Shown: positions 55,345 through 63,920, counted from the first letter of the stretch. The stretch: 64,000 nt of DNA from an uncultured Flavobacterium sp. (GCF_946478785.1 NZ_CAMLDD010000002.1:248001-312000), one strand, 5' to 3'. A program made the numbers and translations. The notes: generated by a model from the sequence alone, not told the origin.

Positions 55345-55803
55345 ATGATACATACAGATGAAAGAACAAAAGAAACCGTTAGTACCTTAGAAGGATTAAT
55401 TTCAATTCTGGAAGACGGAAAACTAGGATATACCAATGCTGCAGAACATGTAGAAAGTCCTGCAATTAAAACTGATTTTTTAGAGTATGCCCGTGAACGT
55501 GCTTTATTTATTGTAGAACTGCAAGACGAAATCAACGGATTAGGAAAGTCAACAGATACTTCAGGCGGAGGGCCATTAGGTGCTTTACACCGTACCTGGA
55601 TTGACATCAAATCATCCTTTACCGGTGGTGATACAGAAGCCATTATCAATGCGTGCATTACCGGAGAAGAAGCAGCGATTGAAAAATACAAAATGGCTCT
55701 GGAAAAAGATGACCTTAGCGGAAGCCAAATCGCCATTGTTTCAAAACAATTGAACACTATCCAAATTACTTTGGAAAAAATTAGAGCGAAAAAGCTGTCA
55801 TAG
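55345..55803 (+). CDS. PA2169-family four-helix-bundle protein
   Basis: 152 residues, all helical. It contains the family pattern TLEGLISILEDGKLGYTNAAEHV, ARERALFIVELQDEINGLG, GALHRTWIDIKSSFTGGD and CITGEEAAIEKYKMALEKDD. The fold resembles ferritin-like bundles, but the metal ligands are not obvious. The family is often induced by stress or stationary phase; function unknown. Followed by a terminator. Confidence 0.85.
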   Translation: MIHTDERTKETVSTLEGLISILEDGKLGYTNAAEHVESPAIKTDFLEYARERALFIVELQDEINGLGKSTDTSGGGPLGALHRTWIDIKSSFTGGDTEAIINACITGEEAAIEKYKMALEKDDLSGSQIAIVSKQLNTIQITLEKIRAKKLS

Positions 55804-55829
55804 TAAATGACACTATTTTTTTGAGGAGA

Positions 55830-55859
55830 AAACTATCTGGTTCATGTGCTGGATAGTTT
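55830..55859 (+). terminator. Terminator after the four-helix-bundle gene
   Basis: AAACTATC and GATAGTTT (8-bp stem), followed by a T-run. Confidence 0.7.
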
Positions 55860-55860
55860 T

Positions 55861-55924
55861 TTTGTTTTAGTTAAACTTATTTGTTTAAATTTGCATATCG
55901 CGAATCGCGATATGCAAATTTAAA
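55861..55924 (+). promoter_or_regulatory. 41-bp palindromic operator overlapping the promoter of the wHTH/NTase pair
   Basis: A perfect inverted repeat with 20-bp arms (TTTAAATTTGCATATCGCGA at 55884-55903, one central A, complementary arm 55905-55924). A -7 element TAAATTTG (55886-55893) lies inside the left arm, and TTTG at 55861-55864 is at about the -33 position (N21). It is 9 bp before the first ATG. This layout suits repression by the encoded winged-helix protein. Confidence 0.7.
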
Positions 55925-55933
55925 TATTGAACT

Positions 55934-56467
55934 ATGAAAAAACATAATGGAATGAGACCTCATGACATTGTCATCTTATTAAAAATAATAAGTTATAATC
56001 ATGACAATTGGCTAATGAAAGATTTAGCATATGAGTTATTAATCAGTCAAAGTGAAATTAGTGAATCACTAAATAGAAGCATTTTAAGTGGTCTAATTTC
56101 AAGTAACAAAAAGAGAATTATGAAATCTTCATTATTGGATTTCATAATTTATGGATTAAAATATGTTTTCCCACAAAAGCCAGGTCCTATGGTTAGAGGA
56201 ATCAAAACATCACACAGCTCAATACCTTTATCAGAAATAATTTTAAGTAATGAAATTTTTGTCTGGCCTCATTTTGAAGGTAACAGCAAAGGGTTTGCAG
56301 TCGAGCCATTACATCCAAATGTTCCTAAAGCTTGCTTGAATGACCCAAAACTATATGAATTACTATCCTTAATAGATGCCATCAGATTAGGCAACAATCG
56401 AGAATTTAACATTGCGATAAACGAATTAAAACAAAGAATAAATAATGGAAAATACGCAGATAAATAG
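55934..56467 (+). CDS. Winged-helix DNA-binding protein of a putative toxin-antitoxin-like pair
   Basis: 177 residues. The N-terminal third looks like a winged helix-turn-helix: DLAYELLISQSEISESLNRS, then ILSGLISSNKKRI. The middle has a conserved-looking block, FPQKPGPMVRGIKTSHSS and IFVWPHFEGNSKGFAVEPLH. The C-terminus is helical. I recognise this as an uncharacterised protein type often next to a nucleotidyltransferase. It overlaps the next gene by 23 bp and is preceded by a palindrome, so it is probably the autorepressor and perhaps antitoxin. Strongly AT-rich. Confidence 0.75.
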   Translation: MKKHNGMRPHDIVILLKIISYNHDNWLMKDLAYELLISQSEISESLNRSILSGLISSNKKRIMKSSLLDFIIYGLKYVFPQKPGPMVRGIKTSHSSIPLSEIILSNEIFVWPHFEGNSKGFAVEPLHPNVPKACLNDPKLYELLSLIDAIRLGNNREFNIAINELKQRINNGKYADK

Positions 56468-57137
56468 AATAATAATTCAAAAAGTTTCAAATGCATTAGG
56501 TGAACTTAATAAAGAAGTTATTTATGTTGGGGGAGCTACAGTAAGTTTATATATTAATGATAAAGCTGCTGAAGATGTTAGACCAACAAAAGATATTGAC
56601 ATAAGTGTAAGTGTTGCAACAATAAATGCTCTTGAAGATATTAGAGAAAAATTAGAATCAAAAGGCTTTTTGCAGTCCTCTGAATTAGATGTTATTTGTA
56701 GATTTAAGTTTGAAGACATATTAGTTGATGTAATGAATACAAATCCCATTTCATGGGCTCCAGCTAACTATTGGTTTGAAAAAGGTTTTAAAAATATGGA
56801 AGAAATACAAGTTGAGAATTGCATTATTCAAATTATGCCGATTAATTATTTTCTAGCAAGCAAATTTACGGCACATGAAGATCGTGGCGGAGATGATCCT
56901 AGATTTAGTAAAGATATTGAAGATATTGGTTATATTTTAGACAACAGAACCGATTGGGAAGTAATTTTAAAAAATGAAAAAGACAATGAAGTTAAAAACT
57001 ACATTATTAAAAATTTAATGCTGATAAAACAGGACTCCACTTTTCAAGAAGCAATATTAGCAAACTTATTTTATGAAACAAGAGAAGAAAGGTTCAAAAT
57101 TATTTTAGATAAAATTGATTTTATATTAAATAACTAA
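56445..57137 (+). CDS. Minimal nucleotidyltransferase, AbiEii-like, partner of the winged-helix protein
   Basis: 230 residues. The nucleotidyltransferase signature is complete: IYVGGATVSLYI (G29-G30), TKDIDISV (D50, D52) and ILVDVMN (D95). The C-terminal part is helical (SKDIEDIGYILDNRTDWEVI). It fits the AbiEii/AbiGii or related NTase superfamily, where such proteins act as toxins that nucleotidylate tRNA or other targets; other NTases have housekeeping roles. No direct homologue is claimed. It overlaps the winged-helix gene by 23 bp and is the last gene before the U32 gene. Confidence 0.8.
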   Translation: MENTQINRIIIQKVSNALGELNKEVIYVGGATVSLYINDKAAEDVRPTKDIDISVSVATINALEDIREKLESKGFLQSSELDVICRFKFEDILVDVMNTNPISWAPANYWFEKGFKNMEEIQVENCIIQIMPINYFLASKFTAHEDRGGDDPRFSKDIEDIGYILDNRTDWEVILKNEKDNEVKNYIIKNLMLIKQDSTFQEAILANLFYETREERFKIILDKIDFILNN

Positions 57138-57284
57138 TCCTAACTCCCAATATCTCTTCCTAAAGTCATATATTATACTAAACTATTTCAAAAAAAATCT
57201 CTTCAGCATTAGCAAACTCGAATTATTTATAAGAACTTTGCAAACTTTTTTGCGGGAATACCACAAAAGCCTAAAGTACTAGAA

Positions 57285-59159
57285 ATGAAGAAGAAAATCG
57301 AAATATTAGCCCCGGCAAAAGATTTAATTGGAGGAATGGCAGCCATAAACAGTGGTGCCGATGCTGTTTATATTGGTGCGCCGCAATTTGGTGCACGTTC
57401 AAATGCGAACAACTCTATCGAAGACGTTGCTGCTTTGGTACAATATGCACATTTATTTAATGCTCAGGTTTTTGTGGTAATGAATACCATTTTGTACGAC
57501 AACGAACTCGAAACCTGTCGCAAAATGATTTATGAATTATACGATATTGGTGTAGATGCCCTGATTATTCAGGATATGGCGATTATGGAAATGGAGCTTC
57601 CTCCTATCGTACTTCACGCCAGTACACAAGCCAATAATCGTGATGCAGACAAAATTAAATTCCTTAAAGATGCCGGAATCAAACGTGTGGTCCTAGCCCG
57701 CGAATTGAATTTACATCAAATTAAAACCATCTACGACGAAGCTGATGTTGAATTAGAGTTTTTCGTAACCGGAGCCTTATGTGTTTCTTTTAGTGGAAAC
57801 TGTTATATGAGTGTTGCAAACGGAGAACGAAGCGCGAATCGTGGTTCCTGCGCTCAAAACTGTCGATTGCCTTATAACTTAATAGACGGAAACGGAGAAA
57901 CTTTAATTAAAAACAGTCACTTGCTTTCTATTAAAGATTTAGATATTTCAGAACAGATACCGAATTTAATTGAAGCCGGAATCGTCTCTTTTAAAATTGA
58001 AGGCCGTCTAAAAGATGTAGTTTATGTAAAAAACAACGTTTCCTATTTACGTCAAAAATTAGACAGCTTTTTAGAAAACGAAGGAAGCGATAGATACACA
58101 AAAGCTTCCTCAGGAAAATGTACCTATACTTTCGATTCTTCTTTAAACAGAACTTTCAATCGTGGCTATACTGATTATTTCGTAAACGAAAGACACAGTT
58201 CTATTGGTTCCTGGGAAAGTCCAAAATCTAAAGGGCAATATATTGGTAAACTAATCAAAACCGTTGGAAACTACTATGAAATCGAAAACGGCGAATTGCT
58301 AAACAACGGCGACGGACTTTGCTTCATCAACGAAAATAATGAAGCCGAAGGAATTTATGTCAACAAATCTGAAAACGGAAAAATTTACCCAAATGTTTTA
58401 AAAGAAGTGAAAGAAGGAACTTTCATTTACAGAAATAACGACGCCGCTTTCATCAAAATTGTAGAAAGAGAAGATAGTGCAGTTCGAAAAATCAGCACCA
58501 CTTTATTGCTTACAGAAAATGAAACAGGTTTCGAATTAATTGCAACCGATGAAGACGGAAATGTTAGCATCGTCAATTTAGAACACGCAAAAGAGCCCAC
58601 TAAAACCGGCGAATCAATCGAAGAAAACATCAAAACACAACTGGCAAAAACAGGTTTCACACCGTATACTGCCGATGAAATTACAGTAATGTTTTCTCAA
58701 AACTGGTTCCTTCCTATTTCTAAAATCAACGAAATGAGAAGAACAGTTTATGATCAGTTAACTGAAATTCGTTTGAAAAACTACAAACGTGAGGAACACC
58801 AATTGGTAAAAACTTCTCACCCATATCCTGAAACCAAATTAGATTTCATGTACAACGTTTCGAACAAAACCGCTCGTAAATTTTACGAACGTCACGGCGT
58901 TACCGAAATCGAAAAAGCATTTGAATTACAATGGGATCCGGGAAAATCGCGTGTAATGACTACCAAATATTGTATCAAATACGAATTAAAAAAATGTCCG
59001 ATACACCAAAAAGACATTGTAGGCGTAAAAGTAAAAGAACCATTGGTTTTAAAACAGGGCGAATTAGAATATAAACTAAAATTCAACTGCAAGCCCTGCG
59101 AAATGGAAATCTGGGAAAAAGACGCTGAATTCGAAATTGAGGAAGATCACTTTCATTAA
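57285..59159 (+). CDS. Peptidase U32-family protein (RlhA/TrhP-like)
   Basis: 624 residues. The U32 core is clear: IEILAPAKDLIGGMAAINSG, YIGAPQFGAR, VLHASTQANNRD, VTGALCVSFSGNCYMS and the cysteine-rich RGSCAQNCRLPYNL. More cysteines near the C-terminus (TTKYCIKYELKKCPIHQK, FNCKPCEMEI) fit a bound iron-sulfur cluster. Despite the peptidase name, characterised members hydroxylate 23S rRNA or tRNA with prephenate-linked chemistry. Which RNA is modified here is unknown. Confidence 0.88.
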   Translation: MKKKIEILAPAKDLIGGMAAINSGADAVYIGAPQFGARSNANNSIEDVAALVQYAHLFNAQVFVVMNTILYDNELETCRKMIYELYDIGVDALIIQDMAIMEMELPPIVLHASTQANNRDADKIKFLKDAGIKRVVLARELNLHQIKTIYDEADVELEFFVTGALCVSFSGNCYMSVANGERSANRGSCAQNCRLPYNLIDGNGETLIKNSHLLSIKDLDISEQIPNLIEAGIVSFKIEGRLKDVVYVKNNVSYLRQKLDSFLENEGSDRYTKASSGKCTYTFDSSLNRTFNRGYTDYFVNERHSSIGSWESPKSKGQYIGKLIKTVGNYYEIENGELLNNGDGLCFINENNEAEGIYVNKSENGKIYPNVLKEVKEGTFIYRNNDAAFIKIVEREDSAVRKISTTLLLTENETGFELIATDEDGNVSIVNLEHAKEPTKTGESIEENIKTQLAKTGFTPYTADEITVMFSQNWFLPISKINEMRRTVYDQLTEIRLKNYKREEHQLVKTSHPYPETKLDFMYNVSNKTARKFYERHGVTEIEKAFELQWDPGKSRVMTTKYCIKYELKKCPIHQKDIVGVKVKEPLVLKQGELEYKLKFNCKPCEMEIWEKDAEFEIEEDHFH

Positions 59160-59246
59160 AAATACAAACCGATGCTTTTAGAAGTATCGGTTTTTTTATA
59201 TCATCATTTTCCATATTTTGTAATTAACTATTTCTTAATTTAAAAA

Positions 59247-59286
59247 TTACGTATCTTAGCATTTCCTTATAGATGAATATACGTAA
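59247..59286. promoter_or_regulatory. Pair of TACGTA boxes upstream of the response regulator
   Basis: TTACGTAT (59247-59254) and ATACGTAA (59279-59286) are inverted copies with 24 bp between; TACGTA centres are 32 bp apart, about three helical turns. Similar boxes precede narK. Confidence 0.5.
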
Positions 59287-59313
59287 AAAATCAGAATAAA
59301 AATTAAGTAGAAT

Positions 59314-59973
59314 ATGAGTGATATTATTCGCGTTGTACTAGCAGACGACCATGTTTTTGTGAGAGATGGAATCAAATCTTTACTTGAAAATGAAGCAAAC
59401 ATAGAGGTTGTTGGAGAAGCAATTGATGGTGCCGATGCACTTGAAGTTGTGGTTGCCAATAAACCAGACTTACTTATAGTAGATATTCGTATGCCTAACT
59501 TAACGGGTATCGAAGTAGTAGAAAAACTTAGAAGCGACAATAACAACGTAAAAATTATTATGCTTTCGATGCACGAGTCGGAAGAATATGTATTAAAATC
59601 TATAAAAGCAGGAGCCGATGGTTATTTACTGAAAGGTTCAAGTAAAGACGAATTCCTAAAAGCTTTACATACCGTAGCCAATGGCGGAAAATATTTTAGT
59701 GGTGATATTTCTTCTATTTTGATAGGTCAGCTAACAAGCTCATCGCTTTCTGCGGAGCCAAAACAAAATTTTGGCGAAGAAATGATGATCACAAAAAGAG
59801 AAAAAGAAATTTTGACACTTTTATTATCCGGAAAAGGAAATAAGGAAATTGCTGAAGCCCTGGATATAAGCAAGCGTACTGCAGAAGTACACCGTTTTAA
59901 TTTAATGAAAAAATTAAAAGTTAAAAACTTAATGGAACTTTCCAATAAAGCGGCAGAATATTCTTTACTTTAA
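59314..59973 (+). CDS. NarL-type response regulator next to nitrate genes
   Basis: 219 residues. Receiver domain with D11-D12, phospho-acceptor D57 (LLIVDIRMPN), S85 and K107, then a LuxR-type helix-turn-helix (ITKREKEILTLLLSGKGNKE, then ISKRTAEVHRFNLMKKLKVK). No histidine kinase lies in the window. Its gene is directly upstream of a nitrate transporter, and both promoters carry TACGTA boxes, so nitrate or nitrite regulation is a reasonable inference. The similar regulator at 10142 has a poorer acidic pocket. Confidence 0.9.
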   Translation: MSDIIRVVLADDHVFVRDGIKSLLENEANIEVVGEAIDGADALEVVVANKPDLLIVDIRMPNLTGIEVVEKLRSDNNNVKIIMLSMHESEEYVLKSIKAGADGYLLKGSSKDEFLKALHTVANGGKYFSGDISSILIGQLTSSSLSAEPKQNFGEEMMITKREKEILTLLLSGKGNKEIAEALDISKRTAEVHRFNLMKKLKVKNLMELSNKAAEYSLL

Positions 59974-59981
59974 AATAATTC

Positions 59982-60002
59982 TACGTATAATTACGTAATT
60001 AT
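59982..60002. promoter_or_regulatory. TACGTA boxes upstream of narK, including a 16-bp palindrome
   Basis: TACGTA at 59982-59987 and 59992-59997, ten bp apart. The second is at the centre of the perfect palindrome ATAATTACGTAATTAT (59987-60002). Likely a regulator site. Confidence 0.5.
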
Positions 60003-60008
60003 TTTAAT

Positions 60009-60030
60009 AAAACTGCGTTTTCGCAGTTTT
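60009..60030 (+). terminator. Terminator after the response regulator gene
   Basis: AAAACTGCG and CGCAGTTTT form a 9-bp stem with a TTTT loop, 36 bp after the stop. Confidence 0.75.
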
Positions 60031-60043
60031 TAACTACGTTATA

Positions 60044-60074
60044 GTACTTATTTTTACAAAAAAAATATAAGTAC
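60044..60074. promoter_or_regulatory. 8-bp dyad in the narK leader
   Basis: GTACTTAT (60044-60051) and ATAAGTAC (60067-60074) end one base before the narK ATG. It could hold the start region in a hairpin or be an operator; evidence is only the symmetry. Confidence 0.35.
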
Positions 60075-60075
60075 C

Positions 60076-61566
60076 ATGACAAATACAAATTCACTAACGC
60101 AATCACACAAAATTTTATTTTTAAACACATTGGCATTTACAGTGTGTTTTGCATGTTGGACCTTAAATGGCGTTTTAGTAACTTTTTTAGTAGATAACGG
60201 CATTTTTAACTGGAGCGTTGTTCAGGTAGGCTGGTTGCTTGGAATACCAATATTAACAGGCTCTGTAATGCGTTTGCCAATAGGAATTCTTACGGATAAA
60301 TTTGGTGGGAAATATATATTTTCTTTATTACTGCTGCTTTGCTCTATTCCATTATTTTTATTGCCGTTTGCCGATAGCTTTTTTATGTTTGCAGTATTAA
60401 GTTTTTTGTTCGGAATGGTCGGAACAAGTTTTGCTGTCGGAATTGGATATACTTCAATTTGGTATCCGAAAGAATGGCAGGGACGCGCTTTGGGAATTTT
60501 CGGAATGGGAAATGCAGGAGCCGCTATCACTACTTTTTTAGCTCCTTCATTATTAAATCATTTTTCCATTGAAGACCCGCAAAATGGCTGGAAAATCCTT
60601 CCTGTTATTTATGGGATTGCTTTGGTTGTCATTGGGGTTGCCTTTTTAATTTTTGCCAAAAACAAAAAAATAGAAAACAATACCAAAACCGTTTCTCAAA
60701 TGTTGGGTTCTTTAAAATCGGCTCGTGTTTGGCGTTTTGGAGCCTATTATTTCTTAGTTTTTGGATGTTTTGTTGCATATTCCCAATGGCTGTTGCCTAA
60801 TTTCATGAATGTTTATCAAACCAGTTTGGTCATGGGCGGATTATTTGCTACCATGTTTAGTTTGCCTTCTGGGGTAATCAGGGCTTTTGGAGGATATTTA
60901 TCAGACAAATTTGGAGCCAGAAAAGTAATGTACTGGGTATTGAGTTCGTCTGTGATTTTGAGCGCTTTATTAATGGTTCCGAAAATGGAAATCACCACAA
61001 CAGGTCCCGGAGTTTTAGCTACTAAAAAAGGAATAATAACTTCTGTTTCAAATGAAAATATTAAAATAGGAGAAACTGACTTCGCAGTAACCCAGAAAAA
61101 AGAAAACAATGCCGAGAATACTATTTTTCCAACAAGCACATCATGGCAACAAGTTGTTGTAGAACAAAACCAGCCTGTAAAGAAAAAAGAATTGCTCGCC
61201 AGAGGAATTACCGTAATTAAGTTTGATGCCAATATGTGGGTTTTCTTAGTGTTGGTAATTTTAATTGGAATATCATGGGGAATAGGAAAAGCAGCTGTTT
61301 ACAAACACATTCCGGAATATTTCCCGACAGAAGTTGGTGTAGTTGGTGGAATGGTAGGTATGATTGGCGGTTTAGGCGGTTTTTTTGGACCAATTATCTT
61401 TGGATACTTATTGACTGCAACCGGAATATGGTCTAGTTCCTGGATATTCATTCTAATATTCTCTATAATTTGTTTAGTTTGGATGCACCTTACCATAACC
61501 AAAATGATGAATGAAAAACAGCCGGAATTATCCAAAAAAATGGAAAGAAAATCTTCTAAGGAATAA
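60076..61566 (+). CDS. Nitrate/nitrite transporter of the NarK/NNP major facilitator family, with inserted soluble domain
   Basis: 496 residues, 12 membrane helices. NNP marks: FGMGNAGAAITTFLAP (GNAGAA 145-150), the substrate arginines R66 (VMRLPIG) and R269 (GVIRAFGG). Between the helices near 300 and 385 is a soluble insert (about residues 306-384). It has repeats like GIITSVSNENIKIGETDF and VVVEQNQPVKKKELLARG, which recall a biotinyl/lipoyl-type hammerhead domain. The transporter imports nitrate or exchanges nitrate and nitrite. The insert is unusual compared with NarK of Escherichia coli. Confidence 0.9.
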   Translation: MTNTNSLTQSHKILFLNTLAFTVCFACWTLNGVLVTFLVDNGIFNWSVVQVGWLLGIPILTGSVMRLPIGILTDKFGGKYIFSLLLLLCSIPLFLLPFADSFFMFAVLSFLFGMVGTSFAVGIGYTSIWYPKEWQGRALGIFGMGNAGAAITTFLAPSLLNHFSIEDPQNGWKILPVIYGIALVVIGVAFLIFAKNKKIENNTKTVSQMLGSLKSARVWRFGAYYFLVFGCFVAYSQWLLPNFMNVYQTSLVMGGLFATMFSLPSGVIRAFGGYLSDKFGARKVMYWVLSSSVILSALLMVPKMEITTTGPGVLATKKGIITSVSNENIKIGETDFAVTQKKENNAENTIFPTSTSWQQVVVEQNQPVKKKELLARGITVIKFDANMWVFLVLVILIGISWGIGKAAVYKHIPEYFPTEVGVVGGMVGMIGGLGGFFGPIIFGYLLTATGIWSSSWIFILIFSIICLVWMHLTITKMMNEKQPELSKKMERKSSKE

Positions 61567-61580
61567 TAAAATAATTTTGA

Positions 61581-61650
61581 TTCGGCGTAAGCCGAACTGT
61601 TCTATGTTTCTGCGAAAAGAGCTTTTGATTGATTTCGGAAGCTCTTTTTC
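61581..61650 (+). terminator. Tandem hairpins after narK
   Basis: A short hairpin TTCGGC-GTAA-GCCGAA (61581-61596, GNRA-type loop) is followed by a longer one, GAAAAGAGCTT with AAGCTCTTTTTC (61614-61650), ending in T residues. Confidence 0.7.
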
Positions 61651-61764
61651 ATAAAAAATTATCTGCTAAAGAATTACTTTTTTTATAGGAAACAAATAGA
61701 ATAAGTACTCTTATCCTTTAAAGTGAAATGCCACATTTATTTTTAACCAAAAAAATCAGTCAGT

Positions 61765-63144
61765 ATGAAACCAACATTACTAAGATTTTCCATGCTTATT
61801 ATTGCACTCTTTATTATTTTAAGTTTTAAAGGAAACGGAACATCTCTAAAAGCCAGAATAACAGATCCTCCAACAACAAAAAGATTAGCCCTGGAGAAAC
61901 CAAATGTAACCATAGGATTCATTAAGCTTACCGATATGGCTCCTTTGGCAATTGCAAAACATCTTGGTTTTTTTGAAGCTGAAGGTTTAAATGTAAAACT
62001 GGAGGTGCAGGCTAACTGGAGGGATATTTTAGACAAAGTACTTGATCAGCAAATAGATGGCGCGCAGATGCTGGCAGGTCAGCCTATTGCTGCGGCGACT
62101 GGCTGTGGACGCCAGGGTGCTTTGGTTACCACATTTTCTATGGATTTGAATGGAAATGCCATTACAGTTTCTAAAGATGTCTGGTCAAAAATAGTGGATA
62201 GTATTCCGCAGGAATATGGCAGGCCAGTACATCCAATACCGGCAAGTGCGCTGATACCTGCTTTGAATATTTATAAAAAACGGAACAAACCTTTTGTAAT
62301 TGGAGTGGTAGCGGCTTACTCCAATCATAATTATCAATTGCGTTATTGGCTGGCAGCTTCAGGAATTAATCCGGGGTTTTACAGCAATAATAATATTCAG
62401 GGAAGTAAAGGTACTACTGGCAGTGATGTGTTGCTGAATGTAACAGCACCACCACAAATGCCTGAAACATTGCTTGCAGGCACAATAAATGCTTATTGTG
62501 TTGGAGAGCCATGGAATCAGCAGGCTGTTGATCAGGGTATTGGAGTGCCAATTGTGACGAGTAAAGAAATTTGGAAAAACCACCCCGAAAAGCTATTTGT
62601 GATGACGAAAGAATTTGTTGAAAAACATCCAAATACAACTATTGCCATTACAAAAGCCCTGATTAAGGCAGGAAAATGGTTAGATGATCCTCTAAACAGA
62701 AAAGAAGCAACCCGTATTTTATCAAAATCTGCTTATGTTGATGGAGAAAAAAGAGTAATAGATAATTCTATGCTGGGAACATTTGAATTTGAAAAAGGCG
62801 ATGTAAGGTCTATTCCGGATTTTAATGTTTTTTTTAGATACAACGCCACCTATCCTTATTATTCTGATGGTATTTGGTTTTTGACTCAAATGAAACGCTG
62901 GGGACAAATTGCAGAGCCAAAAACAAATGAATGGTATCATACTAAAATCAAAGAAATTTATAAACCTGAAATTTGGAACACTGCAGCCAAATTATTATTG
63001 GAAGAAGGTTTTTTGACCAAAGCAGAAATTCCTGTAACAGATGGCTATAAGCCACCCACAACGGAATTTATTGACAATATGCTTTACTACGGAAAAAAAC
63101 CTTTGGAATATATTAAGGGTTTTAAAATTGGGATTAAGGATTAG
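61765..63144 (+). CDS. CmpA/NrtA-family ABC transporter substrate-binding protein
   Basis: 459 residues. The signal region (FSMLIIALFIILSFKG) is followed by a binding-protein fold: VTIGFIKLTDMAPLAIAKHL, GFFEAEGLNVKLE, and the CmpA/NrtA signatures LAGQPIAAATGCG and INAYCVGEPWNQQAVDQG. It binds nitrate or bicarbonate outside the inner membrane. No permease or ATPase gene follows; a terminator at 63219 closes the unit. Nitrate is favoured by the NarK neighbour. Confidence 0.9.
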   Translation: MKPTLLRFSMLIIALFIILSFKGNGTSLKARITDPPTTKRLALEKPNVTIGFIKLTDMAPLAIAKHLGFFEAEGLNVKLEVQANWRDILDKVLDQQIDGAQMLAGQPIAAATGCGRQGALVTTFSMDLNGNAITVSKDVWSKIVDSIPQEYGRPVHPIPASALIPALNIYKKRNKPFVIGVVAAYSNHNYQLRYWLAASGINPGFYSNNNIQGSKGTTGSDVLLNVTAPPQMPETLLAGTINAYCVGEPWNQQAVDQGIGVPIVTSKEIWKNHPEKLFVMTKEFVEKHPNTTIAITKALIKAGKWLDDPLNRKEATRILSKSAYVDGEKRVIDNSMLGTFEFEKGDVRSIPDFNVFFRYNATYPYYSDGIWFLTQMKRWGQIAEPKTNEWYHTKIKEIYKPEIWNTAAKLLLEEGFLTKAEIPVTDGYKPPTTEFIDNMLYYGKKPLEYIKGFKIGIKD

Positions 63145-63218
63145 ATTTTATTCTGTAAATCCAGAAATTTTCAGCTATAAAAAAATAGCTTTTCTGCAAA
63201 ATCAACTTCTATATCTTA

Positions 63219-63253
63219 ACCCTTTTCCTATTTCGGAAAAGGGTGTTTTTTTT
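63219..63253 (+). terminator. Terminator after the NrtA-like gene
   Basis: ACCCTTTTCC and GGAAAAGGGT form a 10-bp perfect stem with a 6-nt loop, then a run of eight T. Confidence 0.85.
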
Positions 63254-63287
63254 ATGGGCTAAAATCTCATTATATACTTTAATTAGT

Positions 63288-63295
63288 TATATTTG
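63288..63295 (+). promoter_or_regulatory. -7 element (TATATTTG) before the small hypothetical gene
   Basis: Full match to TAnnTTTG, 30 bp before the ATG at 63326. Confidence 0.4.
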
Positions 63296-63325
63296 AAACG
63301 ATTATGAATCCCAAATTCTATCCTA

Positions 63326-63691
63326 ATGAAACAATTTTTAAATTTATCCATGCTAACCTTTTTTGTGACTCAAACTGGTATTTCCGAAAAATTTAATGAT
63401 GCTTTAATTTCAAAAAACTCAGAAATTAATTTTGCAAAAACACAAAAAAGAGGAATTAAAAAAAACAATATTGTTTATTACGTTGAAAATGACTTACAAA
63501 CAATATCTGCCTACAAAAGAAGCAAATTGAAATGGCAGACAAATGTAATTTCTGTTTGCGGAAAGCCTAAAAATGGAAATCCGGAAATTCGATATGTTGG
63601 CTATAACACAAACAAACTGCTTATCGTTATGGGAAAGCATAATTTTGCAGAAATTGACGTTAATAGTGGAATAACTACACTTGTTGGTTGA
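63326..63691 (+). CDS. Small hypothetical secreted protein
   Basis: 121 residues. The N-terminus (FLNLSMLTFFVTQTG) is weakly hydrophobic and may be a signal peptide. The rest is Lys/Asn-rich with alternating beta-like strands: NNIVYYVENDLQTISAYKRS, LKWQTNVISVCG and KLLIVMGKHNFAEIDVNSG. No family recognised. A -7 element at 63288 supports expression. Confidence 0.6.
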   Translation: MKQFLNLSMLTFFVTQTGISEKFNDALISKNSEINFAKTQKRGIKKNNIVYYVENDLQTISAYKRSKLKWQTNVISVCGKPKNGNPEIRYVGYNTNKLLIVMGKHNFAEIDVNSGITTLVG

Positions 63692-63796
63692 GATTAAAAT
63701 GCACAAGGTGATATTTAATCTAAATCGCATGTAACAATTTAACTTAATGAAACTCATAATTTAAAATTGAATTACACAGTTTTATTATAAAAACAG

Positions 63797-63831
63797 AAAG
63801 AGTTTTTGATTATTTCAGAAGCTCTTTTTTT
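63797..63831 (+). terminator. Terminator resembling the one after narK
   Basis: AAAGAG and CTCTTTT with a partly paired loop and T-run. The text GAGTTTTTGATTATTTCAGAAG parallels the narK terminator (GAGCTTTTGATTGATTTCGG), so the two are probably related copies. Confidence 0.6.
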
Positions 63832-63920
63832 GCTTCAATAATGTATATTTGGGAGATAAAGTGACAGTTTATTTAATATGTCTATTCTCTTTAAAAAAAT
63901 TAAATAACTTAAGTTTAAAT

